Source: Streptomyces violascens
GTDB lineage: Bacteria > Actinomycetota > Actinomycetes > Streptomycetales > Streptomycetaceae
DNA: 64,000 nucleotides
Assembly (NCBI RefSeq): GCF_014649955.1
Contig: NZ_BMUA01000009.1
Location: 62,001-126,000, forward strand
Reading direction: 5' to 3'
Shown here: positions 6,825 to 15,056 of the stretch, in pieces
Position numbering within the stretch: the first letter of the stretch is position 1
How the letters are laid out: each line of letters starts with the position of its first letter
Made by a program: the position numbers and the translations under genes
The notes under the pieces: generated by a model
Database searches by the model: none
Told to the model about the DNA's origin: nothing
What the model saw: only the letters and a program-made list of their open reading frames with translations

Positions 6825-8525
6825 ATGGACGCTGACGCCATCGAAGAAGGCCGCCGTCGCTGGCAGGCCCGTTACGACAAGGCCCGCAAGCGCGACGCGG
6901 ACTTCACCACGCTCTCCGGGGACCCCGTGGACCCGGTGTACGGGCCCCGGCCCGGTGACACTTACGAGGGGTTCGAGCGGATCGGCTGGCCCGGGGAGTA
7001 CCCCTTCACCCGTGGCCTGTACCCGACCGGATACCGGGGGCGTACGTGGACGATCCGGCAGTTCGCCGGGTTCGGCAACGCCGAGCAGACCAATGAGCGC
7101 TACAAGATGATCCTGGCCGCCGGCGGCGGCGGGCTGAGCGTCGCCTTCGACATGCCGACCCTCATGGGCCGCGACTCCGACGACCCCCGCTCGCTCGGCG
7201 AGGTCGGCCACTGCGGCGTCGCCATCGACTCGGCCGCCGACATGGAGGTCCTGTTCAAGGACATCCCGCTCGGCGACGTCACGACCTCCATGACGATCAG
7301 CGGGCCCGCCGTCCCCGTCTTCTGCATGTATCTCGTCGCCGCCGAGCGGCAGGGGGTCGACCCGGGCGTACTCAACGGCACGCTCCAGACCGACATCTTC
7401 AAGGAGTACATCGCGCAGAAGGAGTGGCTCTTCCAGCCCGAGCCCCATCTGCGCCTCATCGGCGACCTCATGGAGCACTGTGCGCAGGGCATTCCCGCGT
7501 ACAAGCCGCTCTCGGTCTCCGGCTACCACATCCGCGAGGCGGGTGCGACGGCCGCGCAGGAGCTGGCGTACACCCTGGCGGACGGCTTCGGCTACGTGGA
7601 ACTGGGCCTCAGCCGAGGCCTGGACGTGGACGTCTTCGCCCCGGGCCTGTCCTTCTTCTTCGACGCGCACGTGGACTTCTTCGAGGAGATCGCCAAGTTC
7701 CGTGCGGCGCGCCGCATCTGGGCCCGCTGGATGAAGGAGGTGTACGGCGCCCGGTCGGACAAGGCGCAGTGGCTGCGCTTCCACACCCAGACCGCAGGGG
7801 TCTCGCTGACCGCGCAGCAGCCGTACAACAACGTCGTACGCACCGCCGTGGAGGCCCTCGCGGCCGTGCTCGGCGGCACCAACTCGCTGCACACCAACGC
7901 CCTCGACGAGACCCTCGCGCTGCCCAGCGAGCAGGCCGCCGAGATCGCGCTGCGCACGCAGCAGGTGCTGATGGAGGAGACCGGCGTCGCGAACGTCGCC
8001 GACCCGCTGGGCGGCTCCTGGTACGTGGAGCAGCTCACCGACCGCATTGAGGCGGACGCGGAGAAGATCTTCGAGCAGACAAGGGAGCGGGGCCTGCGCG
8101 CACATCCCGACGGGCAGCACCCGATCGGCCCGATCACCTCCGGCATCCTGCGCGGCATCGAGGACGGCTGGTTCACCGGGGAGATCGCGGAGTCCGCCTT
8201 CCGCTACCAGCAGTCCCTGGAGAAGGGCGACAAGCGGGTGGTGGGCGTGAACTGCCACCACGGTTCGGTCACCGGTGACCTGGAGATTCTGCGGGTCAGC
8301 CATGAGGTGGAGCGCGAGCAGGTACGGGTCCTGGCCGACCGCAAGTCGCGCCGCGACGACGGGGCGGTGCGGGCCGCCCTGGACGCGATGCTGGCCGCGG
8401 CCCGCGACGGGTCCAACATGATCGTGCCGATGCTGGAGGCGGTGCGGGCGGAGGCGACCCTGGGGGAGATTTGCGGCGTCCTCCGCGACGAGTGGGGCAC
8501 GTACACGGAGCCCCCGGGCTTCTAG
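6825..8525 (+). CDS. icmA: Isobutyryl-CoA mutase large subunit IcmA
   Basis: A 566-residue adenosylcobalamin-dependent acyl-CoA mutase, the usual IcmA length and about 150 residues shorter than methylmalonyl-CoA mutase because it lacks the B12-binding domain, which is on the separate small subunit IcmB (not in this window). Two residues decide the substrate. Phe80 (T-I-R-Q-F) replaces the Tyr89 of methylmalonyl-CoA mutase, and Gln198 (I-A-Q-K-E) replaces its Arg207. Phe/Gln is the isobutyryl/n-butyryl-CoA mutase signature. The enzyme links valine catabolism with butyryl-CoA, feeding fatty acid and polyketide precursors. The start M-D-A-D-A-I matches family members I recall. The mRNA appears leaderless (see the promoter entry). 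Confidence 0.95.
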   Translation: MDADAIEEGRRRWQARYDKARKRDADFTTLSGDPVDPVYGPRPGDTYEGFERIGWPGEYPFTRGLYPTGYRGRTWTIRQFAGFGNAEQTNERYKMILAAGGGGLSVAFDMPTLMGRDSDDPRSLGEVGHCGVAIDSAADMEVLFKDIPLGDVTTSMTISGPAVPVFCMYLVAAERQGVDPGVLNGTLQTDIFKEYIAQKEWLFQPEPHLRLIGDLMEHCAQGIPAYKPLSVSGYHIREAGATAAQELAYTLADGFGYVELGLSRGLDVDVFAPGLSFFFDAHVDFFEEIAKFRAARRIWARWMKEVYGARSDKAQWLRFHTQTAGVSLTAQQPYNNVVRTAVEALAAVLGGTNSLHTNALDETLALPSEQAAEIALRTQQVLMEETGVANVADPLGGSWYVEQLTDRIEADAEKIFEQTRERGLRAHPDGQHPIGPITSGILRGIEDGWFTGEIAESAFRYQQSLEKGDKRVVGVNCHHGSVTGDLEILRVSHEVEREQVRVLADRKSRRDDGAVRAALDAMLAAARDGSNMIVPMLEAVRAEATLGEICGVLRDEWGTYTEPPGF

Positions 8526-8562
8526 CCCGCCCGGGCCGGGGTCTGGGGCGGAGGCCCAGCGG

Positions 8563-9960
8563 TTAGGCGGGCGCGGCTGGGCCTGCCGGGAGTGTCAGGC
8601 GGAACAGGGCCCCGCCGCCCGGGGCATGATGCGCCGTCAGGTCGGCGCCATGTGCTCGGGCGATCTGGCGAGCCATCGCCAGGCCGAGCCCCGACCCCGG
8701 CAACGCCCGCGCCTGCTCCGCCCGGTAGAACCGGTCGAAGACATGAGGGAGGTCGGCCGGCGCGACACCCGGCCCGTGGTCCCGTACCGTCAACTCGCCC
8801 GCCAGCAGCACCACTTCCACCGGCGCCCCCGGCGGACTGAACTTCGCCGCGTTGTCCAGAAGGTTGGAGATCAGGCGGGCGAGCCGGGCCGGCACCCCCG
8901 GCAGCGTCGCCGACGCGTCGGACAGGTCCAGTTCGAAGGGCGTCGTCGGCCAGTGAGTCCGGGCGGTATCCACCGTGTGCGCGAGCAGCGGGGCCAACCG
9001 GACCTCCTCCAGGAGCGGCGTGGGCTCCTCGTCCCTGGCCAGGTCGATCAGGTCGTTGACCAGGACGGACACCTCGCGGATCTGGCGGCCGAGGGCGGCC
9101 GAGGCCCGGTCGCGCTGGGCCGGGGTCAGGCGGTCGGCCCGGGCGAGGAGCTCGGCGTTCGTGCGGAGAGCGGTCAGGGGCGTGCGCAGCTCGTGGGACG
9201 CGTCCGCGACCAGGCGGCGCTGGGCCGTCACCGACTGCTCCAGCTCGCCCAGCATCGTGTTGAAGGACGCCGCGAGCCGGGTCACCTCGTCCTCCTTGTC
9301 CGGCGGACCGGGCGGCAGCTCGATGCGGTGGCTCGGATCGCGGGTGGTGGCGATGCGTTCGGCCGTCGCGGTGAGCCGGGCCACGGGGGCCAGACCCGTG
9401 CGGGACACCCAGTAGCCGAGCGCGGCCGCGAGCAGCACGCCCGCCGCGCCCACCCCGCTCAGCAGCCACGCCGCCGAGCTCACCCCCTTGCGTACCGTGT
9501 CCGAACGCAGCGCCACCTGAAGGGCCTTGGTGCCCCCGAAGGGGGTCGTCAGCATGCGCGCGGGCTCGCCGTCGGGCAGCGTGATGTTGGTGGAGTACGG
9601 CCTGCGCTCACCGGTGGCGACCTCGCGCACGGGCGGGCTCACCGGCAGGAGGTAGGGGCGGGAGGGGTCCTTCGCCGGGTCCCCGGGGACGACCTGCGCG
9701 CAGGCCGGGGCGGACAGGAAGCGGCACTCCCCGGCGAGCACGCCCGGGGCCGCACCCCGGTTCTGCTGGATGGCCAGGGTCGCCGACTGGGTCAGGTTCA
9801 GATCGAGCTGGTGGTACAGCTCGAAGCGGAGCACGAAGAACGCGGCCGTGCACACCCCGACCGCGACCAGCGCGACCGCGGCCGAGGCGGCCACCGCGAG
9901 CCGGGTGCGCAGCGGGCGGTGGCGGCGCCAGCGGGCGCCCAGACGCCGCCGGGAGCTCAT
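8563..9960 (-). CDS. Two-component sensor histidine kinase (MprB/CseC-like)
   Basis: A 465-residue classical membrane sensor kinase. TM1 is at about 20-45, an extracellular sensor of about 115 residues contains Cys79 and Cys87, TM2 is at about 163-188, followed by a HAMP linker, phosphoacceptor His256 in S-H-E-L-R-T-P-L, N box N-L-L-D-N-A and G-boxes D-H-G-P-G and G-S-G-L-G-L. The start overlaps the regulator stop (ATGA), so kinase and regulator are coupled. The signal is unknown; the neighbouring MurG-like operon suggests cell-envelope status. Confidence 0.92.
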   Translation of the reverse strand: MSSRRRLGARWRRHRPLRTRLAVAASAAVALVAVGVCTAAFFVLRFELYHQLDLNLTQSATLAIQQNRGAAPGVLAGECRFLSAPACAQVVPGDPAKDPSRPYLLPVSPPVREVATGERRPYSTNITLPDGEPARMLTTPFGGTKALQVALRSDTVRKGVSSAAWLLSGVGAAGVLLAAALGYWVSRTGLAPVARLTATAERIATTRDPSHRIELPPGPPDKEDEVTRLAASFNTMLGELEQSVTAQRRLVADASHELRTPLTALRTNAELLARADRLTPAQRDRASAALGRQIREVSVLVNDLIDLARDEEPTPLLEEVRLAPLLAHTVDTARTHWPTTPFELDLSDASATLPGVPARLARLISNLLDNAAKFSPPGAPVEVVLLAGELTVRDHGPGVAPADLPHVFDRFYRAEQARALPGSGLGLAMARQIARAHGADLTAHHAPGGGALFRLTLPAGPAAPA

Positions 9961-10652
9961 GACGCGTCCAGGCGGTAGCCGATGCCGTGCACCGTGTGGA
10001 CCAGGCGCGGCTCGCCCGCCGCCTCCAGCTTGCGCCGCAGATAACCCACGTACACGGCAAGGGAGTTGGAGTCGGGGCCGAAGTCGCGGCCCCAGACCAG
10101 TTCGTGGATGAGCTCCCTCGGAAGGACCTGCCCCGGGTTGCGCATCAGGAGTTCCATCAGGGCGAACTCGGTACGCGTGAAGTCGATCGGGCGCTCGCCC
10201 CGGCGGGCGGTGTGCGCGACCGGATCCACCACCAGATCCGCGTACCTCAGCTCCTGCTGCTCGGCGGGATCCGGCGCCGCCCGGCGCAGCAACGCCCGTA
10301 CGCGGGCGATGAGTTCGTCCAGGGCGAAGGGCTTGACCAGGTAGTCGTCCGCGCCCGCCTCCAGGCCGTCCACCCGCTCGCTCACCGAGTCGAGGGCGGT
10401 CAGGACCAGGACCGGGGTGCGGTCGCCCATCGCGCGCAGCTGGCGGCACACCCCGAGGCCGTCGAGGACCGGCATCATCACGTCCAGGACGATCGCGTCC
10501 GGCCGCCAGGCGGCCACCTCGGAGAGCGCCGCGAGGCCGTCCGGGGCGCCCTTCACCTCGTACCCCTCCACCGCGAGACCGTCCTCGACGGCCGCCCGTA
10601 CCTCCGGCTCGTCGTCGACGACGAGAATCCTGACCGCGCGCGTGGTGCTCAT
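9957..10652 (-). CDS. OmpR-family response regulator
   Basis: A 231-residue response regulator with receiver residues Asp13/Asp14 (V-V-D-D), phosphoacceptor Asp57 (V-L-D-V-M-M-P) and Lys107 (L-V-K-P-F), followed by an OmpR-type winged helix ending in V-H-G-I-G-Y-R-L. ATG 10652 is preferred over a TTG two codons earlier because an AGG element sits eight bases upstream. It is first in a two-gene operon with the kinase and divergent from the MurG-like gene. The tandem repeat between them is a good candidate binding site for this protein. Confidence 0.93.
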   Translation of the reverse strand: MSTTRAVRILVVDDEPEVRAAVEDGLAVEGYEVKGAPDGLAALSEVAAWRPDAIVLDVMMPVLDGLGVCRQLRAMGDRTPVLVLTALDSVSERVDGLEAGADDYLVKPFALDELIARVRALLRRAAPDPAEQQELRYADLVVDPVAHTARRGERPIDFTRTEFALMELLMRNPGQVLPRELIHELVWGRDFGPDSNSLAVYVGYLRRKLEAAGEPRLVHTVHGIGYRLDAS

Positions 10653-10667
10653 GGGCAAAGCCTGCCA

Positions 10668-10691
10668 AAGAGCGCTCTTAGAACCCTCTTA
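10668..10691. promoter_or_regulatory. Tandem CTCTTA repeat, candidate OmpR-family operator
   Basis: CTCTTA occurs at 10675-10680 and again at 10686-10691, exactly 11 bases (one helical turn) apart, in the 64-bp space between the divergent regulator and the MurG-like gene. The first copy is inside a 12-bp perfect palindrome, AAGAGCGCTCTT (10668-10679). OmpR-type regulators bind as head-to-tail dimers on such direct repeats, so phosphorylated regulator may control both its own operon and the murG-like operon. Confidence 0.5.
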
Positions 10692-10716
10692 AGGCGCCCC
10701 GTGAACCTCATGTCCC

Positions 10717-11862
10717 ATGCGCACACCATTGTCAGTAGTGATCGGGGCGGGCGGGACCGGCGGGCACATCTACCCCGGACTCGCACTCGCCGAGGCACTG
10801 CGGCGGGCCGTCCCCGACGCGGTGATCTCCTTCGTCGGCACGACCCGGGGCCTGGAGGGCAAGCTCATCCCGGGCGCCGGCCACCACCTGCACACCGTCG
10901 ACATGATCCCCTTCGACCCCTCGCTCGGCGCCAAGCGGTATCTGCTGCCGGCCGCGCTGCTGAAGTCGGGCGCGCAGTGCCGGGCCATCCTCAAGGCCCA
11001 GCGCGCCCAGGTCGCCGTCGGCATGGGCGGCTACCCGAGCGCGCCGGTCATCGTCGGCGCGAAGATGGCCGGGCTGCCCAGCCTCATCCACGAGTCCAAC
11101 GCGGTGCCGGGCCGGGCCAACCAGTTCGCGGCCCGGCTCACCTCCAACATCGCGGTCGCCTTCGACCGCAGCCGCGCCCACCTCGCGGGCGGCCAGGACG
11201 CCATCACCACCGGCATGCCCATCGCCGCCTCGCTCGCCTCGCTCGACCGCACGGCGCTGCGCACCGAGGCCCGGCGGGAGCTCGGGGTGCCGCCCGGGGC
11301 GCGCCTCGTCCTCGTCAACGGCGGCAGCCTCGGCGCGGCCCGGCTCACCGCGGCGGCGATCGGCCTCGCCGAACGCTGGCGGGAGCGGGCCGACGTCCAC
11401 CTCCTCATCAAGACGGGACCCGCCCAACTGGAGGACGCCCAGCGGCAGTTGGCAGCCCTTCCGGGCGCGCGGGCGGTGCCCTACCTCGACCGGATGGACC
11501 TCGCGTACGCGGCCGCCGACCTCGTCGTGTGCCGGGCCGGTTCGGCGACCGTCGCCGAACTCGCCGCGACCGGGGTGCCCGCCGTCCTCGTGCCCTACCC
11601 GCACGCGCCCGGCGACCACCAGACCCACAACGCGCGGGTCCTCTCCGACGCGGGCGCGGGCCTGCTCGTGCCGGACGCCGAGACCACCGCGTTCCGCCTG
11701 GCCGGCCTCATCGAACCGCTCCTGGCCGACCCGGTCCGGCTCGCTGCGATGGGCGGCGCCGCCGACCCCGGCAACCACGCCCGGGCCGCCGACCTCCTGG
11801 CCGCCAAGGTCCTCGAACTCGCCTCCTACCCCACCTCGTACACCAGGGAGTACGCAGCATGA
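10717..11862 (+). CDS. MurG-like GT28 N-acetylglucosaminyltransferase (second copy type)
   Basis: A 381-residue GT-B glycosyltransferase that looks catalytically intact: G-A-G-G-T-G-G-H-I-Y-P at the N-terminus, H-E-S-N-A-V-P-G in the acceptor domain, N-G-G-S-L-G-A in the UDP-GlcNAc domain and C-R-A-G-S-A-T-V-A-E-L. MurG adds GlcNAc to lipid I at the inner membrane face. The essential murG belongs in the dcw cluster with mur/fts genes, which are absent here, so this is probably a specialised paralogue acting on another lipid-linked or nucleotide-linked sugar. No Shine-Dalgarno sequence is seen before ATG 10717. It overlaps the next gene by ATGA, and a two-component system is divergent. Confidence 0.85.
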   Translation: MRTPLSVVIGAGGTGGHIYPGLALAEALRRAVPDAVISFVGTTRGLEGKLIPGAGHHLHTVDMIPFDPSLGAKRYLLPAALLKSGAQCRAILKAQRAQVAVGMGGYPSAPVIVGAKMAGLPSLIHESNAVPGRANQFAARLTSNIAVAFDRSRAHLAGGQDAITTGMPIAASLASLDRTALRTEARRELGVPPGARLVLVNGGSLGAARLTAAAIGLAERWRERADVHLLIKTGPAQLEDAQRQLAALPGARAVPYLDRMDLAYAAADLVVCRAGSATVAELAATGVPAVLVPYPHAPGDHQTHNARVLSDAGAGLLVPDAETTAFRLAGLIEPLLADPVRLAAMGGAADPGNHARAADLLAAKVLELASYPTSYTREYAA

Positions 11863-12872
11863 GCACTGTGAACACGAGCACTGTGAACACGTGGCAGAAC
11901 CGCACCGTCCTCGTCACCGGCGCCGAGGGCTTCATCGGCTCGACGCTGGTCGACCTGCTCGTCGGACTCGGCGCGAACGTGCGGGCGTTCGTGCACTACA
12001 AGCCGTACGCCGAGAAGGGCTTCCTCGCCCACCTCATCGGCCACCCCCAGGTGGAGATGCTCTCCGGGGACGTCCGCGACGCGGGCCGGGTCTCGGACGC
12101 GGTCGCCGGCTGCGACACCGTCTTCCACCTCGCCGCCCTCATCGGCATCCCGTACAGCTACGACTCCCCGGGCGCCTACGTCCAGACGAACGTCGTCGGC
12201 ACCGAGAACATCGCCGAGGCCTGTCGCCGCCACTCCGTGCGCCGCCTCGTCCACACCTCCACCAGCGAGGTGTACGGCACCGCCCTGACCGCCCCGATCA
12301 GCGAGCAGCACCCGCTCCAGCCGCAGTCGCCGTACTCCGCGTCCAAGATCGGCGCCGACATGATGGCGCTCTCGCACTGGCACGCCTTCGAGCTCCCGGT
12401 GACCGTGGTGCGCCCCTTCAACACCTACGGCCCGCGCCAGTCGGCCCGCGCCGTGATCCCGACCATCCTGGCCCAACTGCACGCGGGCGTACGGGAGATC
12501 AAGCTCGGCTCGCTCACCCCGACCCGCGACTTCACGTACGTCACCGACACCGCGCGGGGCTTCCTCGCGGTCGCCGAGTGCGACCGGGCGCTCGGCGAGG
12601 TCGTGAACCTGGGCACGGGCCGCGAGACAGCGATCGGCGACCTCGCCGAGGCGCTCATCGCCGCGTCGGGCCGCGAGGCCTCGGTCGTCGTCGACCCGGC
12701 GCGCCTGCGCCCGTCGGGCAGCGAGGTGGAACGACTGCTTTCCGACAACACGCGGGCCCGCGAGTGGGCGGGCTGGGAGCCGGAAGTGAGCCTGGAGGAA
12801 GGCCTGAAGCGGACGTCGGCCTGGGTCGAGGAAAACCTCGCCCTGTTCGCGCCGACGCGTTACCAGGTCTGA
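11859..12872 (+). CDS. NAD-dependent sugar-nucleotide 4,6-dehydratase/epimerase (extended SDR, LegB-like)
   Basis: A 337-residue extended short-chain dehydrogenase: Rossmann motif V-T-G-A-E-G-F-I-G-S, the T-S-T-S-E-V-Y-G segment, catalytic Y-S-A-S-K and R-P-F-N-T-Y-G-P-R-Q-S-A-R. The last motif with P-T-R-D-F-T-Y-V-x-D-T resembles LegB-type 4,6-dehydratases of nonulosonate pathways, but GDP- or dTDP-sugar substrates are equally possible. It is translationally coupled to the MurG-like gene, suggesting the pair makes and transfers an unusual amino sugar. The N-terminus carries a duplicated S-T-V-N-T. Confidence 0.85.
   Translation: MSTVNTSTVNTWQNRTVLVTGAEGFIGSTLVDLLVGLGANVRAFVHYKPYAEKGFLAHLIGHPQVEMLSGDVRDAGRVSDAVAGCDTVFHLAALIGIPYSYDSPGAYVQTNVVGTENIAEACRRHSVRRLVHTSTSEVYGTALTAPISEQHPLQPQSPYSASKIGADMMALSHWHAFELPVTVVRPFNTYGPRQSARAVIPTILAQLHAGVREIKLGSLTPTRDFTYVTDTARGFLAVAECDRALGEVVNLGTGRETAIGDLAEALIAASGREASVVVDPARLRPSGSEVERLLSDNTRAREWAGWEPEVSLEEGLKRTSAWVEENLALFAPTRYQV
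11862..11891 (+). repeat. Perfect tandem duplication of 15 bases at the start of the dehydratase gene
   Basis: The unit AGCACTGTGAACACG occurs twice back to back (11862-11876 and 11877-11891), directly after the ATG. It duplicates five codons, S-T-V-N-T, without breaking the frame. This looks like recent replication slippage and gives a dispensable N-terminal extension. Confidence 0.9.
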
Positions 12873-12895
12873 GTCCGGGCCGGGTCCAGCGGCCT

Positions 12896-13531
12896 TCAGG
12901 CCGTCGCGGCAAGCCCCGAGCAGATCAGCAGGGTGAAGTCGCGGGCCCACTCCTCGTCCACCGGTTCCGCGCTGACCAGTGCGCGGTGCACGACCGCGCC
13001 TGCCACCACGTCGAAGATGAGGTCGGTGTGGCGGGCGGAGACGGCCGGGTCGGCCTCGTAGGGGAGTTCGCCGCGGGCCTGGGCGCGTTCGCGGCCGACC
13101 AGAACCAGCCGCTTCTGGCGGTCCACGATGGCCGAGCGGATCCGCCCGCGCAGCGCGTCGTCCCGGGTGGATTCGGCCACCACCGCCATCAGCGCGGTCT
13201 TCGTCTCGGGGCGCTCAAGCAGGGCCGCGAACTGGAGGACGACGCCCTCCACATCGGCCACCAGGCTGCCCAGGTCCGGGAGTTCGAGCTCGTCGAAGAG
13301 GACCGCGACCGCGTCCACCACGAGCTCGTTCTTGCCCGCCCAGCGGCGGTAGAGCGTCGTCTTGGCGACCCCGGCCCGCGTCGCCACGTCCCCCATCGTG
13401 AACTTGGACCAGCCGAGGTCGACCAGCGCCTCCCGGGCCGCCAGCAGGATCGCGGCATCGGCCTCGGCGCTGCGAGGCCGACCCGTACGACCCGTACAGG
13501 ACGGTCTCGCGGCTCGGGATGAAGAAGGCAT
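12896..13531 (-). CDS. TetR-family transcriptional regulator
   Basis: A TetR-type repressor of about 211 residues. The N-terminal HTH reads F-T-M-G-D-V-A-T-R-A-G-V-A-K-T-T-L-Y-R-R-W, followed by a helical ligand domain with R-P-E-T-K-T-A-L and F-D-V-V-A-G-A-V-V-H-R. I placed the start at ATG 13531; an in-frame ATG at 13543 lies inside a palindrome that is probably the operator. The gene converges on the dehydratase (23-base gap) and diverges from the thioredoxin-TPR gene 289 bases away. Ligand unknown. Confidence 0.88.
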   Translation of the reverse strand: MPSSSRAARPSCTGRTGRPRSAEADAAILLAAREALVDLGWSKFTMGDVATRAGVAKTTLYRRWAGKNELVVDAVAVLFDELELPDLGSLVADVEGVVLQFAALLERPETKTALMAVVAESTRDDALRGRIRSAIVDRQKRLVLVGRERAQARGELPYEADPAVSARHTDLIFDVVAGAVVHRALVSAEPVDEEWARDFTLLICSGLAATA

Positions 13532-13542
13532 GACGGCGACCA

Positions 13543-13554
13543 TACCGGCCGGTA
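13543..13554. promoter_or_regulatory. Palindrome at the tetR start, candidate autoregulatory operator
   Basis: TACCGGCCGGTA is a perfect 12-bp palindrome ending 12 bases before the chosen tetR start. Position and symmetry suit a TetR dimer site. Confidence 0.45.
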
Positions 13555-13619
13555 GCAATCACGCCAGAGGGCATGCGGTGTGCGCGAGATCACCCCGCGC
13601 GCCGGGGCCGCACCAGTTA

Positions 13620-13636
13620 CGCTACGGCTCGTAGCG
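13620..13636. promoter_or_regulatory. Second palindrome in the tetR-trx divergent region
   Basis: CGCTACG and CGTAGCG form a perfect 7-bp dyad around a three-base centre (13620-13636), roughly midway between the TetR gene and the thioredoxin-TPR gene. It could be a second regulator site governing the plus-strand gene. Its sequence differs from the palindrome at 13543, so one of the two may bind another protein. Confidence 0.4.
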
Positions 13637-13820
13637 AAAGCCATGAGCGGCCTTCCGCGACAACCACATGTCACACGGCGCCGGGGTGGGGACCCAGGTG
13701 CCATCAGGAATGATCCGCGGTCCGTCCGTGAGCCTCGCAATCCGGCGGGAGGCAACGGATGGGCCCCGGATCCTGCCACCGGATGACCACGCACCGTCGC
13801 GGAAGGGGGAGGATGTACGC

Positions 13821-14792
13821 ATGCAGCCTAGGAACATGTCCATGAGCGGCGTCGTCGACCTCGCCGCGGTGAAGGCGGCCGGTGAGGCCAAGAGCAAGGC
13901 GGAGCAGGCGCGAGCCGAGGCAGCCCGCCAGGGCGGGGTCCCGGCGGTCGCGCCGTCCGCCCTCGTCATCGATGTCGACGAGGCCTCCTTCGAACGCGAT
14001 GTCCTGACGCGCTCCTCCGAGGTGCCGGTCGTCATCGACTTCTGGGCCGAGTGGTGCGAGCCCTGCAAGCAGCTCGGCCCGCTGTTGGAGCGTCTCGCCG
14101 TCGAATACAACGGCCGCTTCCTCCTTGCCAAGATCGACGTCGACGCCAACCAGATGCTGATGCAGCAGTTCGGGATCCAGGGGATCCCGGCCGTCTTCGC
14201 GGTCGTCGCGGGCCAGGCGCTGCCCCTCTTCCAGGGCGCGGCCCCCGAGGCGCAGATCCGCGAGACCCTCGACCAGCTGGTGCAGGTCGCCGAGGAGCGG
14301 TTCGGCCTGACCGGCATCGAGGTCGACCCGAACGCGGCGGCGGCCCCCTCGGCCGCGGCCGCGGCCCCCGCGGGCCCGTACGACGCGCTGCTCGAAGCCG
14401 CCGTGAGGGCCCTCGACTCGGGCGATCTGGCCGGCGCGGTCCAGGCGTACCGCAACGTCCTGAGCGACGACCCGGGCAACCCGGAGGCCAAGCTCGGCCT
14501 GGCGCAGGCCGAACTGCTCCGGCGGGTGCAGTCGCTCGACCCGCAGCAGGTCCGCAAGGACGCCGCCGAGAAGCCCGCCGATGTGGCGGCGCAGATCGCG
14601 GCGGCCGACCTCGATCTGGTCGGCGGTCATGTCGAGGACGCTTTCGGGCGGCTCGTCGAGACCGTGCGGCGCACGTTCGGTGACGACCGCGACGCGGCCC
14701 GGGTCCGGCTCCTGGAGCTCTTCGAGGTGATCGGCGGGGACGACCCGCGCGTCTCGGCGGCGCGAACCGCGCTGGCGAGGGTCCTCTTCTGA
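13821..14792 (+). CDS. Thioredoxin-fold TPR protein (YbbN/CnoX-like co-chaperone)
   Basis: A 323-residue cytoplasmic protein. An N-terminal lead with a charged helix (18-40) precedes a thioredoxin domain with active site W-C-E-P-C-K (Cys79, Cys82), an Ala/Pro linker near 175-190 and a C-terminal TPR region. This is the YbbN/CnoX arrangement: these proteins hold client proteins and can form mixed disulfides during oxidative stress. Unlike E. coli CnoX, which has S-x-x-C, both cysteines are present here, so redox activity is possible. ATG 13821 follows GGGGGAGGA; upstream in-frame ATGs lack ribosome binding sites. Confidence 0.9.
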   Translation: MQPRNMSMSGVVDLAAVKAAGEAKSKAEQARAEAARQGGVPAVAPSALVIDVDEASFERDVLTRSSEVPVVIDFWAEWCEPCKQLGPLLERLAVEYNGRFLLAKIDVDANQMLMQQFGIQGIPAVFAVVAGQALPLFQGAAPEAQIRETLDQLVQVAEERFGLTGIEVDPNAAAAPSAAAAAPAGPYDALLEAAVRALDSGDLAGAVQAYRNVLSDDPGNPEAKLGLAQAELLRRVQSLDPQQVRKDAAEKPADVAAQIAAADLDLVGGHVEDAFGRLVETVRRTFGDDRDAARVRLLELFEVIGGDDPRVSAARTALARVLF

Positions 14793-14889
14793 TCCACCGG
14801 TGGACGCCTCCGGGCGTTCACCGACCTGTCACCGAATGAGTGCCGAGTCGCGGTACGCGACCGACGATTTGGCGACAGAGAGACAAGAG

Positions 14890-14927
14890 GCGGCCGCGCT
14901 TTACCAAAACTTGGTAAACGCGGCCGC
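14890..14927. promoter_or_regulatory. Strong 17-bp hairpin or dyad with one bulged base
   Basis: The left arm (14890-14907) and right arm (14911-14927) pair over 17 bases with one bulged C and a three-base loop: GCGGCCGCG plus TTTACCAA against its complement. No T-run follows, so it is not a typical terminator, although it lies about 100 bases after the thioredoxin-TPR stop. The TTTACCAA-aac-TTGGTAAA core also looks like a protein operator. Confidence 0.6.
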
Positions 14928-15056
14928 TGTTACTTGCAGTAAGTTGAACCGCTTGTTACGTCCGCATTTCAGCGGCGATTTCCTCTTCTGTCCGGTCGCT
15001 CGGCGGCACCCTGCGTGCCCGGCCGATGCCGACCGGTCGCGCTTCGGTTATCGGGC

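Noticed and set aside
10717..11862. Calling this gene the essential murG
   Set aside because: The motifs fit MurG, but no division or cell-wall cluster genes are adjacent, so it is better treated as a paralogue.
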